A DNA stretch of 64,000 bases from Microseira wollei NIES-4236 (GTDB taxonomy: Bacteria > Cyanobacteriota > Cyanobacteriia > Cyanobacteriales > Aerosakkonemataceae): NCBI RefSeq assembly GCF_020521235.1, contig NZ_BLAY01000002.1, positions 101,602-165,601 on the forward strand. Reading direction: 5' to 3'. This document shows, one piece after another, positions 1 through 7,763 of this stretch (position 1 is the stretch's first letter; each line of letters begins with the position of its first letter). The position numbers and the translations under genes are program-made. The notes under the pieces were generated by a model, which had not been told where the DNA came from, made no database searches, and was given only the letters and a program-made list of their open reading frames with translations.

Positions 1-630
1 CATTTCATCCCTGGTTAAACCAAAACCGCTGGCATATTTTAAGTAGGACTCGGTATTAAAGTCATTCTGAATTACCGGATACATTAGCAGTTGATAAACT
101 AATTTCGGTTCGCCTTTATCCCGCGCCATCAGTGCAAGTGCGGCGGCGATATTGCCCCCGGCGCTATCTCCCGCTACCCCAACCCGCGCCGGATCTATAT
201 GCAATTCAATTGCATTGGCGACAACCCATTTAAGGGCAGCATAAGCATCATCTAAAGCAGCGGGAAATTTATGTTCTGGTGCGAGACGATAGTCTACCGA
301 CACGACGACGCATTCTGCTTTTAAACTAATATTCCAACAGATACTATCTGCCGCATCTAAGTCGCCCAATACCCAACCGCCGCCGTGAAAATAAACTAAC
401 ACGGGCATGGGTGCGTTACCCTTTGGCGTGTAAATGCGGATGGGGATATCTCCCACAGGGGTGGAGATGGTGCGATTTTTGACTTGCGGTACGGGTTGCA
501 ATCGGCGGGGTTTACCCCTGTATTGGGCGGTGATTTCCCTTGCTTTTGCGGGTTCAAGGGTTTGCAGGGGGGGGATGTTGAGTCCGGCGATTAGTTTGAG
601 GATTTTTTCAGCTTGTGGATCTAGAGGCAT
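1..630 (-). CDS. alpha/beta hydrolase (esterase/lipase, HSL-like), 3' end outside window
   Basis: The reverse strand reads from an ATG at 630 off the left edge of the window, so the C-terminus (with the catalytic Asp/His region) is missing. The translation begins MPLDPQAEKILKLIAG and contains the oxyanion-hole motif HGGGW followed by the nucleophile motif GDSAGGN, the order and spacing of the hormone-sensitive-lipase-like (alpha/beta hydrolase fold-3) esterases. Such enzymes hydrolyse carboxyl esters in the cytoplasm; the natural substrate cannot be read from sequence. No signal peptide is visible. The family assignment is firm, the specific function is not. Confidence 0.85.
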   Translation of the reverse strand, partial: MPLDPQAEKILKLIAGLNIPPLQTLEPAKAREITAQYRGKPRRLQPVPQVKNRTISTPVGDIPIRIYTPKGNAPMPVLVYFHGGGWVLGDLDAADSICWNISLKAECVVVSVDYRLAPEHKFPAALDDAYAALKWVVANAIELHIDPARVGVAGDSAGGNIAAALALMARDKGEPKLVYQLLMYPVIQNDFNTESYLKYASGFGLTRDEM

Positions 631-720
631 TGGGGACAGGTGAGAAATTGCTAATTACATATGTTGCGATCGCATCCGCCCATTTGGCAACAATTGGCAA
701 AATATGCCAAACTCTCAGAT

Positions 721-943
721 CTAACCGTTATTGACGAACAAATTCAGAAAAAAGGCTATAGTACCGCAGCGTGAATATATTCGCCATATGATTCGCACTC
801 CCCAAGAAAGAGAAGAACAGAAACGCCTAGAAACCCTGTTAATCGAAGGTTTAGACAGTGGTGAACCGATAGAAATTACCCAGGAATGGTGGGAAAACAA
901 GCGGGCGGACTTGATGCAACGCCTTCGCCAAAACCAACCATGA
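721..943 (+). pseudogene. ParD-family antitoxin remnant, frameshifted
   Basis: Joining two frames gives a ParD-like antitoxin. The first frame reads LTVIDEQIQKKGYSTAA and then hits TGA. After a frame change around 770 the second reads REYIRHMIRTPQEREEQ and continues to LLIEGLDSGEPIEIT. ParD antitoxins normally carry EQIxxGxYSTASEYIRxxIR followed by a Leu-rich LLxEGLxSGEP segment, so the two halves fit one protein broken by an indel. The normal DNA-binding N-terminus is not recognisable upstream. The 3' end overlaps the next remnant (ATGA), as in intact parDE pairs. Confidence 0.6.
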
Positions 944-993
944 CGCTTCGGTTTTTGATCGATGCCAAAGCAAGTCAAGATTTAGATAAGTAA
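940..993 (+). pseudogene. ParE-like toxin fragment cut by a repeat element
   Basis: An ATG overlapping the ParD stop (ATGA) opens a frame reading MTLRFLIDAKASQDLDK. It ends at a TAA that is the first three bases of the inverted-repeat element at 991. The ASQDLD stretch resembles the N-terminal region of ParE/RelE-fold toxins, and the position fits a parDE operon, but only 17 residues survive. It cannot encode a working toxin. Confidence 0.45.
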
Positions 994-1221
994 CTCAAGT
1001 TGCTAGTTATCTCATGCATAGGAGCTCATGGCTAATGGCTGATGGCTAATGGCTGATGGCTGATGGCTGATGGCTGATGGCTGATGGCTGATGGCTGATG
1101 GCTGATGGCTGATGGCTCATGTCAGTAAAAATCGTATATTAGCAATTAGCAATTAGCCATTAGCCATTAGCAACCCCGAAGTTTATAACTAACAACTTGC
1201 GTTAACTAGCAACTTGAGTTA
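991..1221. mobile_element. MITE-like element A, 19-bp perfect terminal inverted repeats
   Basis: Bounded by TAACTCAAGTTGCTAGTTA (991-1009) and its exact reverse complement (1203-1221); a variant inner end lies at 1186-1204. The interior is mostly heptameric repeats: GGCTGAT/GGCTAAT units at about 1026-1118 and AATTAGC/CATTAGC units at about 1140-1172. Read on the minus strand, the right part (taacgcaagttg...ataaactt...gttgctaatggctaa...gatttttac) matches element D at 44955. It carries no gene, so it is probably non-autonomous. Confidence 0.7.
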
Positions 1222-1274
1222 ATAGACCTCTTGCAAAAGTCCTTTTGAGAGGATTTGAAGGGCGGGCACCGACG

Positions 1275-1424
1275 CCCACCCCACAAGAATTTTTCTGGTT
1301 TTGTGGGGTGGGTAGTATTGCCCGCCCACCCCACAAGAATTTTTCTGGTTTTGTGGGGTGGGTAGTATTGCCCGCCCACCCCACGAGAATTTTTTTGGTT
1401 TTGTGGGGTGGGTAGTATTGCCCG
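1275..1424. repeat. three tandem copies of a 50-bp palindromic unit
   Basis: The 50-bp period starts at 1275, 1325 and 1375. Each unit has arms CCCACCCCACAAGAA and TTTTGTGGGGTGGG around a short T-rich spacer, so each can fold into a hairpin. The third copy has small changes (ACGAGAA, a longer T run). Shorter relatives of the CCTACCCCACAAGA core lie near 5490 and 7690. ORFs running through the array are compositional artefacts. Confidence 0.9.
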
Positions 1425-1486
1425 CCTCAAATATTTTTGCCAGAGGTCTAATATCTGCAGGTTTTACCCGCCCCTACACAATAAGA

Positions 1487-1843
1487 TTACGACTCTAAAA
1501 CTTGACGAATGCGCCGTTCTAAACGGTCAAGGTCTAAACCGCCTTCGTCGCGACAAATACGGCGTACAGTCCCGTTAAGATTACCCAAATCAACTAATAA
1601 ATCTTGCAGGATTTCTTGCTGCTGACGCGACTGGGTAACTTCGCGGGGTTCTTGTACTAAATCCCGCACAATAGTATCTTCAGCACGGGAGGCAACGATC
1701 GGGTCTGTTTGTCCTTCGAGGTGAACAAAAGTGCGCCTTCCCGGTCCGCGTTCTTCCTCAATCGGAATCACCGCTGATACGCGATCCGACCGCACGTATT
1801 TGCCAAATCCGAGATGAACTAAAACCGATGATTGAATTTTCAT
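1487..1843 (-). CDS. RemA/DUF370-like small regulatory protein
   Basis: A 118-residue protein. The N-terminal ~70 residues (HLGFGKYVRSDRVSAVIPIE, then GRRTFVHLEGQTDPIVASR) resemble the RemA/DUF370 fold, in which an IGFGN motif is followed by R-x-x-A and a short conserved beta-strand array; in Bacillus RemA is a DNA-binding activator of matrix genes. Residues ~75-118 are charged and helical, an extension not found in the ~90-residue canonical RemA. The resemblance is remote, so a DNA-binding role is inference. The ATG at 1843 is the only good start. The gene stands alone, with the 50-bp repeat array downstream. Confidence 0.5.
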   Translation of the reverse strand: MKIQSSVLVHLGFGKYVRSDRVSAVIPIEEERGPGRRTFVHLEGQTDPIVASRAEDTIVRDLVQEPREVTQSRQQQEILQDLLVDLGNLNGTVRRICRDEGGLDLDRLERRIRQVLES

Positions 1844-2282
1844 AAACCTTGAAATTTTCTTGAATGCTTATCCTTATTTTAACTAAAATAAAAATGGTTT
1901 TACCAAGCGGTTTTTCCCGATTTTTGCTACGGTTTTTCCTCAAGTAAAAACAGCATCAAAAGCCACAATAATTATCTATACTCGCCCAAAAAAAATGACG
2001 GAGAGAGAGTCTAAACCCAGATAGCGAAAATTTTCAAAAACATGGCTCTGTTGCAGTAAACTTTTAAAAAATGCCAAATAAATTTTAATCTATATAAGCC
2101 GAAAAAAAGGCTTTGAGATTTGTTAGTTGATCCCCATACCCAGCGTATGTTGGCTGGGCCTACATCTGGTGGCAAACTCGAGCGAGTATGGCGGGATATT
2201 TCTGGTGAAATTAAGGTAAAATCAGTAGAATTAACTGGATAGATTGTTTAAGCGGTCGTTGTTGTTGGTGGTGAAAATACTT
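1844..2282. other. intergenic stretch with a short unassigned coding-like fragment
   Basis: Mostly AT-rich sequence upstream of the divergent genes at 1843 and 2283. Between about 2116 and 2241 the plus strand reads an open frame without an ATG (DLLVDPHTQRMLAGPTSGG..., ending KSVELTG and a TAG). Its codon use looks protein-like, so it may be the 3' end of a decayed gene, but I do not recognise it. No RNA gene or clear promoter was seen. Confidence 0.3.
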
Positions 2283-2714
2283 ATGACTGGCATCAGTCGC
2301 TACAATCGGGCGCTAATTAGCCTCGAACAAGCTTGGCAAAGGGAGTCTGGCAAATCAAATCTCTGGTATAACCAGGGCGATGTGCTGGCTAACTTAGGTC
2401 GTTACGAAGAAGCACTTGCCTGCTTTGAGAAAGCCGTAGAAGTTGAGCCAAATGACTACGCTGCCTGGGTTTTCCGCGCCGTGGTACTGCTCCACTTAAA
2501 CCGCTATCAAGAAGCTGTCACAAGTTGTAACAAAGCTTTAGAAATTCAACCAAAAGATGCACAAGCCTGGATTTTCCGAGGCGCGGCGCTGCATCGTTTG
2601 GGACGCTACGCAGAAGCTTACGACAGCTACGACAAGGCATTGGGAAAACCGGAAGCATCGGGATGGAGAAAAAAGCTAAGCAAATTGATGGGATGGGTAA
2701 TGGGTAATGGGTAA
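2283..2714 (+). CDS. tetratricopeptide repeat protein
   Basis: A 143-residue protein made of about three TPR units. Repeats such as WYNQGDVLANLGRYEEALAC and AWIFRGAALHRLGRYAEAYD show the canonical W-x2-G/A-L/Y-x6-Y-x2-A pattern. TPRs form helix-turn-helix scaffolds for protein-protein contact; the partner is unknown. A TTG at 2244 would add 13 hydrophobic residues, but ATG 2283 is preferred because the TPR-like sequence begins right after it. The C-terminus (WRKKLSKLMGWVMGNG) runs into the local TAATGGG heptamer repeat, so the stop may have been supplied by the repeat. Confidence 0.75.
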   Translation: MTGISRYNRALISLEQAWQRESGKSNLWYNQGDVLANLGRYEEALACFEKAVEVEPNDYAAWVFRAVVLLHLNRYQEAVTSCNKALEIQPKDAQAWIFRGAALHRLGRYAEAYDSYDKALGKPEASGWRKKLSKLMGWVMGNG

Positions 2715-2818
2715 TAGGTAATGGGTAATGGGGAAAGGCGTGTGAGCGATTACCAAGCTGGCAATTAGCAATTAGCAATTAGCAATTAGCAATTACCCAT
2801 TACCAATTACCCATTACC
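2696..2818. repeat. heptameric short tandem repeats (GGTAATG / AATTAGC / ATTACCC types)
   Basis: Runs of TAATGGG/GGTAATG at 2696-2733, AATTAGC at about 2763-2795 and AATTACC/CATTACC at about 2795-2818. These are the short tandemly repeated repetitive sequences typical of cyanobacterial intergenic DNA. Similar runs recur near 5640, 8890, 26170-26580, 42965, 45000 and 48110. Confidence 0.85.
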
Positions 2819-2885
2819 GCTGACCTTCAAGTAGATTGTCTAAAATAGACAAATAACGATTTGGGGGCCAGGTAACTGGTCAAGA

Positions 2886-4670
2886 GTGCTTATCGAGACG
2901 ATCTACGGGTTACTTCAGGGTTTAAAGTCCAGCCAGCTGAAGCAGCTACAACGGCTGTATCATCAGCGGATTCCGGGCGATCGCATCACCACGCCGGAAT
3001 TTGCCCAAAGGCTGGCAGCTATTAGCGCGGAACTATCCGAACCTGTCTGCGCCTATATCAACCGTCGGGGACAGGTGATTCGCGTGGGTGTGGGTACGCC
3101 CCGTCAAACTCAAATCCCGCCTTTAGAATTGCCGCGCTATGGTGCCGAACGACTCAGCGGTATTCGCTGTATCGCCACCAATCTCAAGTCAGAACCACCA
3201 AGCGTTGCGGCTTTAACCGCAATGGCACTGCAACGGCTCGATGTACTGGTGGTGCTAAGTGTTACCGGCGAAGGATTTGAGCGACGGGGTGGGGGTGCGA
3301 CTGGTTATGTCAAAGAAACCTATCTGGCACACCTAGTACCAAATCAAGTTCTGCGTGAGGACTTCAGTTCTGGGCTGGAGAAAGGGACTGAAGTCCTGAC
3401 GCAGAACGGGGTGAAATCCGCCCCGGCAGAATCAGGCGTTGCCAATTGGATCGTGTCGCCAGCAATGAGTCTAGATATGCTAACCAAGCAGGATTTTCTC
3501 GACTTGGTTAATGGGTTAGAAGCAGAATTTCAGCGGGAATTCATCGCTCAACAGGTAGACTCGGATAGCGATCGCGTCCTCTTAGTCGGAGTCATGACCG
3601 ATGATATCACCCCCCAAGAATTCCAGTACGGCATCGAAGAATTGGCAAGGTTGGTGGATACTGCCGGGGGTGAAGTATTGCAGGCGGTGACCCAGAAGCG
3701 ATCGCGCCTCCATCCCCAAACCGTTGTCGGGGAAGGCAAGGTGCAAGAAATTGCCCTCACCGCCCAAACAATAGGTGCAAACCTGATTGTATTTAACCGC
3801 GACCTCTCCCCCGCCCAAGTTCGCAACTTAGAAACCCAAATTGGCGTCCGGGTAGTAGACCGCACCGAAGTCATTTTAGATATCTTTGCCCAACGCGCCC
3901 AATCCGGGGCAGGAAAATTGCAAGTAGAACTGGCGCAGTTAGAATACATGCTGCCGCGACTGACTGGGAGAGGTCAAGCCATGTCCCGTCTAGGGGGCGG
4001 TATCGGTACCAGAGGTCCCGGTGAAACAAAATTAGAAACCGAACGCCGCGCCATTGGGCGTCGCATCGCCCGCCTGCAACAGGAAGTCAACCAACTGCAA
4101 GCGCACCGTTCGCGCCTGAGGCAAAATCGGCAACACCAAGAAGTTCCCTCCGTCGCTTTAGTCGGTTATACCAATGCAGGTAAATCTACCCTGTTAAATG
4201 TATTGACCAACGCTGAGGTTTATACCGCTGACCAGCTATTCGCGACGCTTGACCCCACCACGCGCCGCTTGGTAATTCCCGATGCAGTAACGGGGGAACC
4301 GATGCCCATTGTGCTGACAGATACAGTCGGATTTATTCACGAACTACCCCCCGCTTTGATGGATGCGTTTCGCGCCACCTTAGAAGAAGTCACCGAAGCA
4401 GACGCTTTGTTGCACCTGGTGGATTTGTCCCATCCGGCGTGGCACAGTCACATTCGTTCGGTAATGGCGATTCTGTCAGAAATGCCCGTCACTCCCGGCC
4501 CAGCTTTGGTTGCTTTTAATAAGATCGACTGCGCCAATAGCGAAGCTCTAGCATCGGCGCGAGAAGAGTTTCCCCAAGCCGTGTTTATTTCGGCAAGCGA
4601 ACGTCTGGGTCTAGACACCCTGCGTGAGAAACTCGCCCAACTGGTGCATTATGCCGTCGCCCAACGTTGA
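2886..4670 (+). CDS. hflX: ribosome-associated GTPase HflX
   Basis: A 594-residue GTPase of the HflX/Obg class, which binds the 50S subunit and splits stalled or heat-damaged ribosomes. The G domain lies at about residues 425-590: G1 VGYTNAGKST, switch II DTVGF, G4 NKID. The HflX N-terminal domain with the glycine-rich GGGIGTRGPGETKLE motif precedes it at ~375. An extra N-terminal domain (~1-200) is longer than in the E. coli protein. GTG at 2886 is used; no better start lies downstream before conserved sequence. Odd feature: residues ~155-174 are encoded by a palindromic repeat inserted in frame (3349-3406). Confidence 0.95.
   Translation: MLIETIYGLLQGLKSSQLKQLQRLYHQRIPGDRITTPEFAQRLAAISAELSEPVCAYINRRGQVIRVGVGTPRQTQIPPLELPRYGAERLSGIRCIATNLKSEPPSVAALTAMALQRLDVLVVLSVTGEGFERRGGGATGYVKETYLAHLVPNQVLREDFSSGLEKGTEVLTQNGVKSAPAESGVANWIVSPAMSLDMLTKQDFLDLVNGLEAEFQREFIAQQVDSDSDRVLLVGVMTDDITPQEFQYGIEELARLVDTAGGEVLQAVTQKRSRLHPQTVVGEGKVQEIALTAQTIGANLIVFNRDLSPAQVRNLETQIGVRVVDRTEVILDIFAQRAQSGAGKLQVELAQLEYMLPRLTGRGQAMSRLGGGIGTRGPGETKLETERRAIGRRIARLQQEVNQLQAHRSRLRQNRQHQEVPSVALVGYTNAGKSTLLNVLTNAEVYTADQLFATLDPTTRRLVIPDAVTGEPMPIVLTDTVGFIHELPPALMDAFRATLEEVTEADALLHLVDLSHPAWHSHIRSVMAILSEMPVTPGPALVAFNKIDCANSEALASAREEFPQAVFISASERLGLDTLREKLAQLVHYAVAQR
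3349..3406. repeat. inverted repeat inserted in frame inside hflX
   Basis: The 20-bp arms TTCTGCGTGAGGACTTCAGT (3349-3368) and ACTGAAGTCCTGACGCAGAA (3387-3406) are reverse complements except at one position, with an 18-bp loop. The segment is translated as LREDFSSGLEKGTEVLTQNG and keeps the frame open. It sits in a weakly conserved linker before the HflX N-terminal domain. Confidence 0.8.
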
Positions 4671-5167
4671 CCGACGAACCTTTTCCCTCCCCACACTCCA
4701 GCGGTAGGGTGCCCAATCAACCCACCTTAGACGGGAGGCTTTGCCTCCCCGTCCTCGTTACCAGGCTCAGCCTGGTAACGAGATTCAGCCTGGTAACGAG
4801 ATTCTAGAGGCTCTGCCTCGCTTGGGTAAACTGATTGAGACAAATCTATCGATAATTACTTGCGATAGCCTGGTAACGAGGCTCAGCCTGGTAACGAGGC
4901 TCAGCCTGGTAACGAGGCTCAGCCTGGTAACGAGGCTCAGCCTGGTAACGAGGCTATCGCCTCCCCGTCCTCGTTACCAGGCTCAGCCTGGTAACGAGAT
5001 TCAGCCTGGTAACGAGATTCTAGAGGCTCTGCCTCGCTTGGGTAAACTGATTGAGACAAATCTATCGATAATTACTTGCGATTGCATATCTAACATCATT
5101 TCCCTGCCATGCACCACCCAGCGCCTAAACTAAAATAAAGTAAAATAACTTAACATTTGAGGTGGTT
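4671..5167. repeat. compound repeat block: 124-bp direct repeats around five 18-bp units
   Basis: A 124-bp unit occurs at 4743-4866 and again at 4959-5082 (offset 216 bp) with no difference that I can see. Between the copies are five tandem 18-bp units AGCCTGGTAACGAGGCTC (about 4867-4956). The unit itself contains TTACCAGG/CCTGGTAA inverted repeats and ends ...GATAATTACTTGCGAT. A related TTACCAGG...CCTGGTAA palindrome is at 14000-14030. The long ORF across the block is an artefact. Positions 5083-5158 are AT-rich and probably hold the grxC promoter. Confidence 0.9.
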
Positions 5168-5425
5168 ATGGCTGCGAACGTAGAAATTTATACCTGGAGT
5201 AGTTGTCCTTTTTGCATCCGCGCCAAGGGTTTGCTGAACAAAAAAGGGGTTCAATTTACCGAATACTGCATCGACGGGGATGAAGCCGCACGGGCAAAGA
5301 TGGCCCAACGTGCCAATGGCAGGCGTTCTCTGCCTCAGATTTTTATTAACGACCAGCATATCGGCGGCTGCGACGATCTCCACGCCTTGGACGCCCAAGG
5401 CAAGCTAGAGCCAATGCTGGTATAG
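5168..5425 (+). CDS. grxC: glutaredoxin 3 (GrxC-type)
   Basis: An 85-residue dithiol glutaredoxin. The active site CPFC (SSCPFCIRAKGLL) lies at about residue 13. The GSH-binding SLPQIFIN (cis-Pro) and GGCDDLHALD motifs follow. It reduces protein disulfides and glutathione mixed disulfides in the cytoplasm using GSH. The ATG at 5168 is chosen over GTG 5162 because GAGG at 5159-5162 is a well-placed ribosome binding site. gshB lies ~240 bp downstream on the same strand; grxC-gshB pairing links glutathione use and synthesis. Confidence 0.95.
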   Translation: MAANVEIYTWSSCPFCIRAKGLLNKKGVQFTEYCIDGDEAARAKMAQRANGRRSLPQIFINDQHIGGCDDLHALDAQGKLEPMLV

Positions 5426-5666
5426 TCAATGGCGATCGGTCAGGGGTGATTAGACCTCGACCGAATATAGAGTCGAGGGCAGGCAGGATGCCTACCCCAC
5501 AAGAGTTGTGGCATAAGTCTACCCTTGATCGTTGGTATTAGTAGCACAGCAATCATAAAATCTTCACTTGTACAGAATATTTCGGCTGCCGTGCTACTAC
5601 TCTGAAACCCGGTTTCTGACTTTCTCGCCCATTACCTATCAGCAATTACCCATTACCTTCTCACTT

Positions 5667-6635
5667 ATGAAATTTGCGTTTATCATTGACCCGATCCACT
5701 TGCTCGACCCAGGTCACGATACCAGCGTGGCGCTGATGGAAGCTGCTCAAGAATTGGGTCACGAAGTCTGGATAACTCAGGCATCTCACTTGAGTGTGGT
5801 GGATGGCAAGGCAATGGCGGTGTTAGAACGGGTGCATTTAACGCCGGTGCAATTGGTCGAGGGACGTTGGGTGGCCCAATCGCCTTGGTATCGATTGGGC
5901 GATCGCGCATTTCACCCCCTGGAAACAATGGATGCGGTATTCATGCGAACCGATCCGCCGGTAACAATTCCGTATCTTTACGCAACGTATATTTTGGACT
6001 ATATCAACCCAGCCAAAACCTTGGTAATTAACGCTCCTACCGGCATTAGGGCGGCGAATGAAAAGATGTATGCGCTGCAATTTATTGGGGCAATACCAGA
6101 AACAATTGTTACCTCGGAGAAGGCAGTAATTCGGGAGTTTGTAGAAGCAAAAGGTGCGGCGGTATTAAAACCTTTGGGCGGCAAGGCAGGGGAAGGGATA
6201 TTATTTTTAGAACCGAGCGATCGCAATTTCAATTCGTTAATCGAAGTTAGCACCCAACAAGGGAAAGTACCCGTCATGGTGCAAACTTACCTCCCCGCCG
6301 CCAAAGAAGGCGATAAACGCATTATCCTGCTCAACGGCGAACCCATCGGCGCAGTCAATCGCATCCCCACGGGCAAAGAATTTCGCGGTAACATGGCAGT
6401 GGGCGGCCGAGTAGCAGCCACCGAAATTACCGCACGAGAGTACGATATTTGCGCCCAACTCGCACCTACCCTGCAACGGGATGGCTTGATTTTTGTCGGT
6501 ATTGATATCATTGGCGGCTACCTTACTGAAGTTAACGTTACCAGTCCTACGGGGGTGCGGGAAATTGACCGACTATCGGGGACAAAGTTGGCATATCAGA
6601 CGATCGAATGGATAGAAAAACAACGCCAAAGGTAA
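5667..6635 (+). CDS. gshB: glutathione synthetase
   Basis: A 322-residue ATP-grasp ligase that joins gamma-glutamylcysteine and glycine with ATP hydrolysis, the second step of glutathione synthesis. It begins MKFAFIIDPI, the usual GshB start, and has the ATP-grasp motifs KPLGGKAGEGI and the ending NVTSPTGVREIDRLSG. An upstream in-frame ATG (5568) would add 33 residues containing repeat-derived sequence (PITYQQLPIT), so ATG 5667 is preferred. The 5' leader carries ATTACC heptamers. Confidence 0.95.
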   Translation: MKFAFIIDPIHLLDPGHDTSVALMEAAQELGHEVWITQASHLSVVDGKAMAVLERVHLTPVQLVEGRWVAQSPWYRLGDRAFHPLETMDAVFMRTDPPVTIPYLYATYILDYINPAKTLVINAPTGIRAANEKMYALQFIGAIPETIVTSEKAVIREFVEAKGAAVLKPLGGKAGEGILFLEPSDRNFNSLIEVSTQQGKVPVMVQTYLPAAKEGDKRIILLNGEPIGAVNRIPTGKEFRGNMAVGGRVAATEITAREYDICAQLAPTLQRDGLIFVGIDIIGGYLTEVNVTSPTGVREIDRLSGTKLAYQTIEWIEKQRQR

Positions 6636-6641
6636 ACGCCA

Positions 6642-7127
6642 ATGTTTGACAATATCAACGAAGAAGCCAGAACTTGGGGAATGTGGTGTCACCTAGCTTC
6701 CCTAGTAGGGATACCTCTAGGACTTTTATCATTTATTGGCATTCCCCCCTTGCCATTTGCTAATATTTTAGGGCCGTTAGGGATTTGGTTGTGGAAGAAA
6801 AAGGAACATCCGTTTATTGACGACCAGGGAAAAGAGTCGCTAAACTTTCAAATTTCCCTCACCATATACGGCATTGTAATAGGAATAATTGCAGTAGTTG
6901 TGGGCATAATTGTTGGTATTATTGTTGGATCTACTGCATCCAGCGGCTCGAATCCCGAGCAAGCTGGTGGGGCAGCAATCGTAGGATTTGGCTTAGCTGC
7001 TGGCATATTAGGGATCGCATTGACGCTGATTGCTTTGGTAGGGTTAGCTTTAGTAATTTTTGCCGCAATTAAAGCTAAAGGTGGTCAGTCTTATCGCTAT
7101 CCTTTGACGATTAGATTAATTAAATAA
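6642..7127 (+). CDS. DUF4870 domain membrane protein (copy 1)
   Basis: A 161-residue integral membrane protein with the DUF4870 layout: N-terminal EARTWGMWCHLASLVGIPLG, then WLWKKKEHPFIDDQGKESLNFQ, a Gly/Ile-rich pair of membrane segments (~residues 73-135) and the ending SYRYPLTIRLIK. It begins 6 bp after gshB, so it may be co-transcribed. The function of the family is unknown. The next gene is a paralogue. Confidence 0.85.
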   Translation: MFDNINEEARTWGMWCHLASLVGIPLGLLSFIGIPPLPFANILGPLGIWLWKKKEHPFIDDQGKESLNFQISLTIYGIVIGIIAVVVGIIVGIIVGSTASSGSNPEQAGGAAIVGFGLAAGILGIALTLIALVGLALVIFAAIKAKGGQSYRYPLTIRLIK

Positions 7128-7196
7128 CAAGCAACGGTATCAGGGCGTTGTGGGTGAAAAGAATCAATTTTGAATTAAAAATTCCAAGTAACTGCC

Positions 7197-7652
7197 ATGA
7201 ACGACCAAGAAGCCAAGAAATGGGGAATGTTGTGTCATCTTTCGTCGCTGATATGGATTCCGCTAGCGTTCTTCGGTTTCGCACCTCCTTTCCTTAACCT
7301 GCTGGGGCCAGTAATTATTTGGTGGTTGAAGAAAGACGAAAGCGCTTTTGTAGAAGCGGAGGGAAAAGAGTCGATTAATTTTCAACTCTCGATGTCTTTG
7401 TACAGCATTGTCGGATTTCTGATCTTCTTTATTTTAGGTTTAATTTCCCTTTTGGTCGTAGGCAGACTAGGAGGAGTAGATCCTGAGAGTAACCAAAGAC
7501 CTCAGTTAGTACCAGGGGGACTTGAACTGTGGCAAAATGGAGCATTGATTCTATTGGGGATCTTTCAAATGGCGGTGGCGATCGTGGCTGCCGTTAAAGC
7601 GAATAAAGGTGAGTTGTATCGCTATCCTCTCACCATTCGATTTGTCCAATAG
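7197..7652 (+). CDS. DUF4870 domain membrane protein (copy 2)
   Basis: A 151-residue paralogue of the preceding protein with the same landmarks (KKWGMLCHLSSLIWIPLA, EGKESINFQLS, LYRYPLTIRF), but a shorter loop between the last two membrane segments. Tandem duplication is the simplest explanation; the two have diverged substantially. Possible hetero-oligomer formation is speculation. Confidence 0.85.
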   Translation: MNDQEAKKWGMLCHLSSLIWIPLAFFGFAPPFLNLLGPVIIWWLKKDESAFVEAEGKESINFQLSMSLYSIVGFLIFFILGLISLLVVGRLGGVDPESNQRPQLVPGGLELWQNGALILLGIFQMAVAIVAAVKANKGELYRYPLTIRFVQ

Positions 7653-7763
7653 ATCTCTCCAGAAAAGAAACTCTTTGGCAGGCAGGATGCCTACCCCACA
7701 AGAATTTTTGGAGAAGTCCAATCAACCAATGTCGTTTTCTTCGCGCAAGGGAATGCATCTGAA

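Noticed and set aside
1202..1430. Minus-strand ORFs rich in PTPQNQKN
   Set aside because: They translate the 50-bp palindromic tandem array in two frames; repeat artefact.
2116..2241. Possible small gene (DLLVDPHTQRML...)
   Set aside because: No ATG/GTG start; reads only like a 3' fragment and cannot be assigned to a family.
4741..5133. 130-residue ORF with repeated VTRLSL units
   Set aside because: It is a translation of the 18-bp and 124-bp DNA repeats; no start signal and no coding character.
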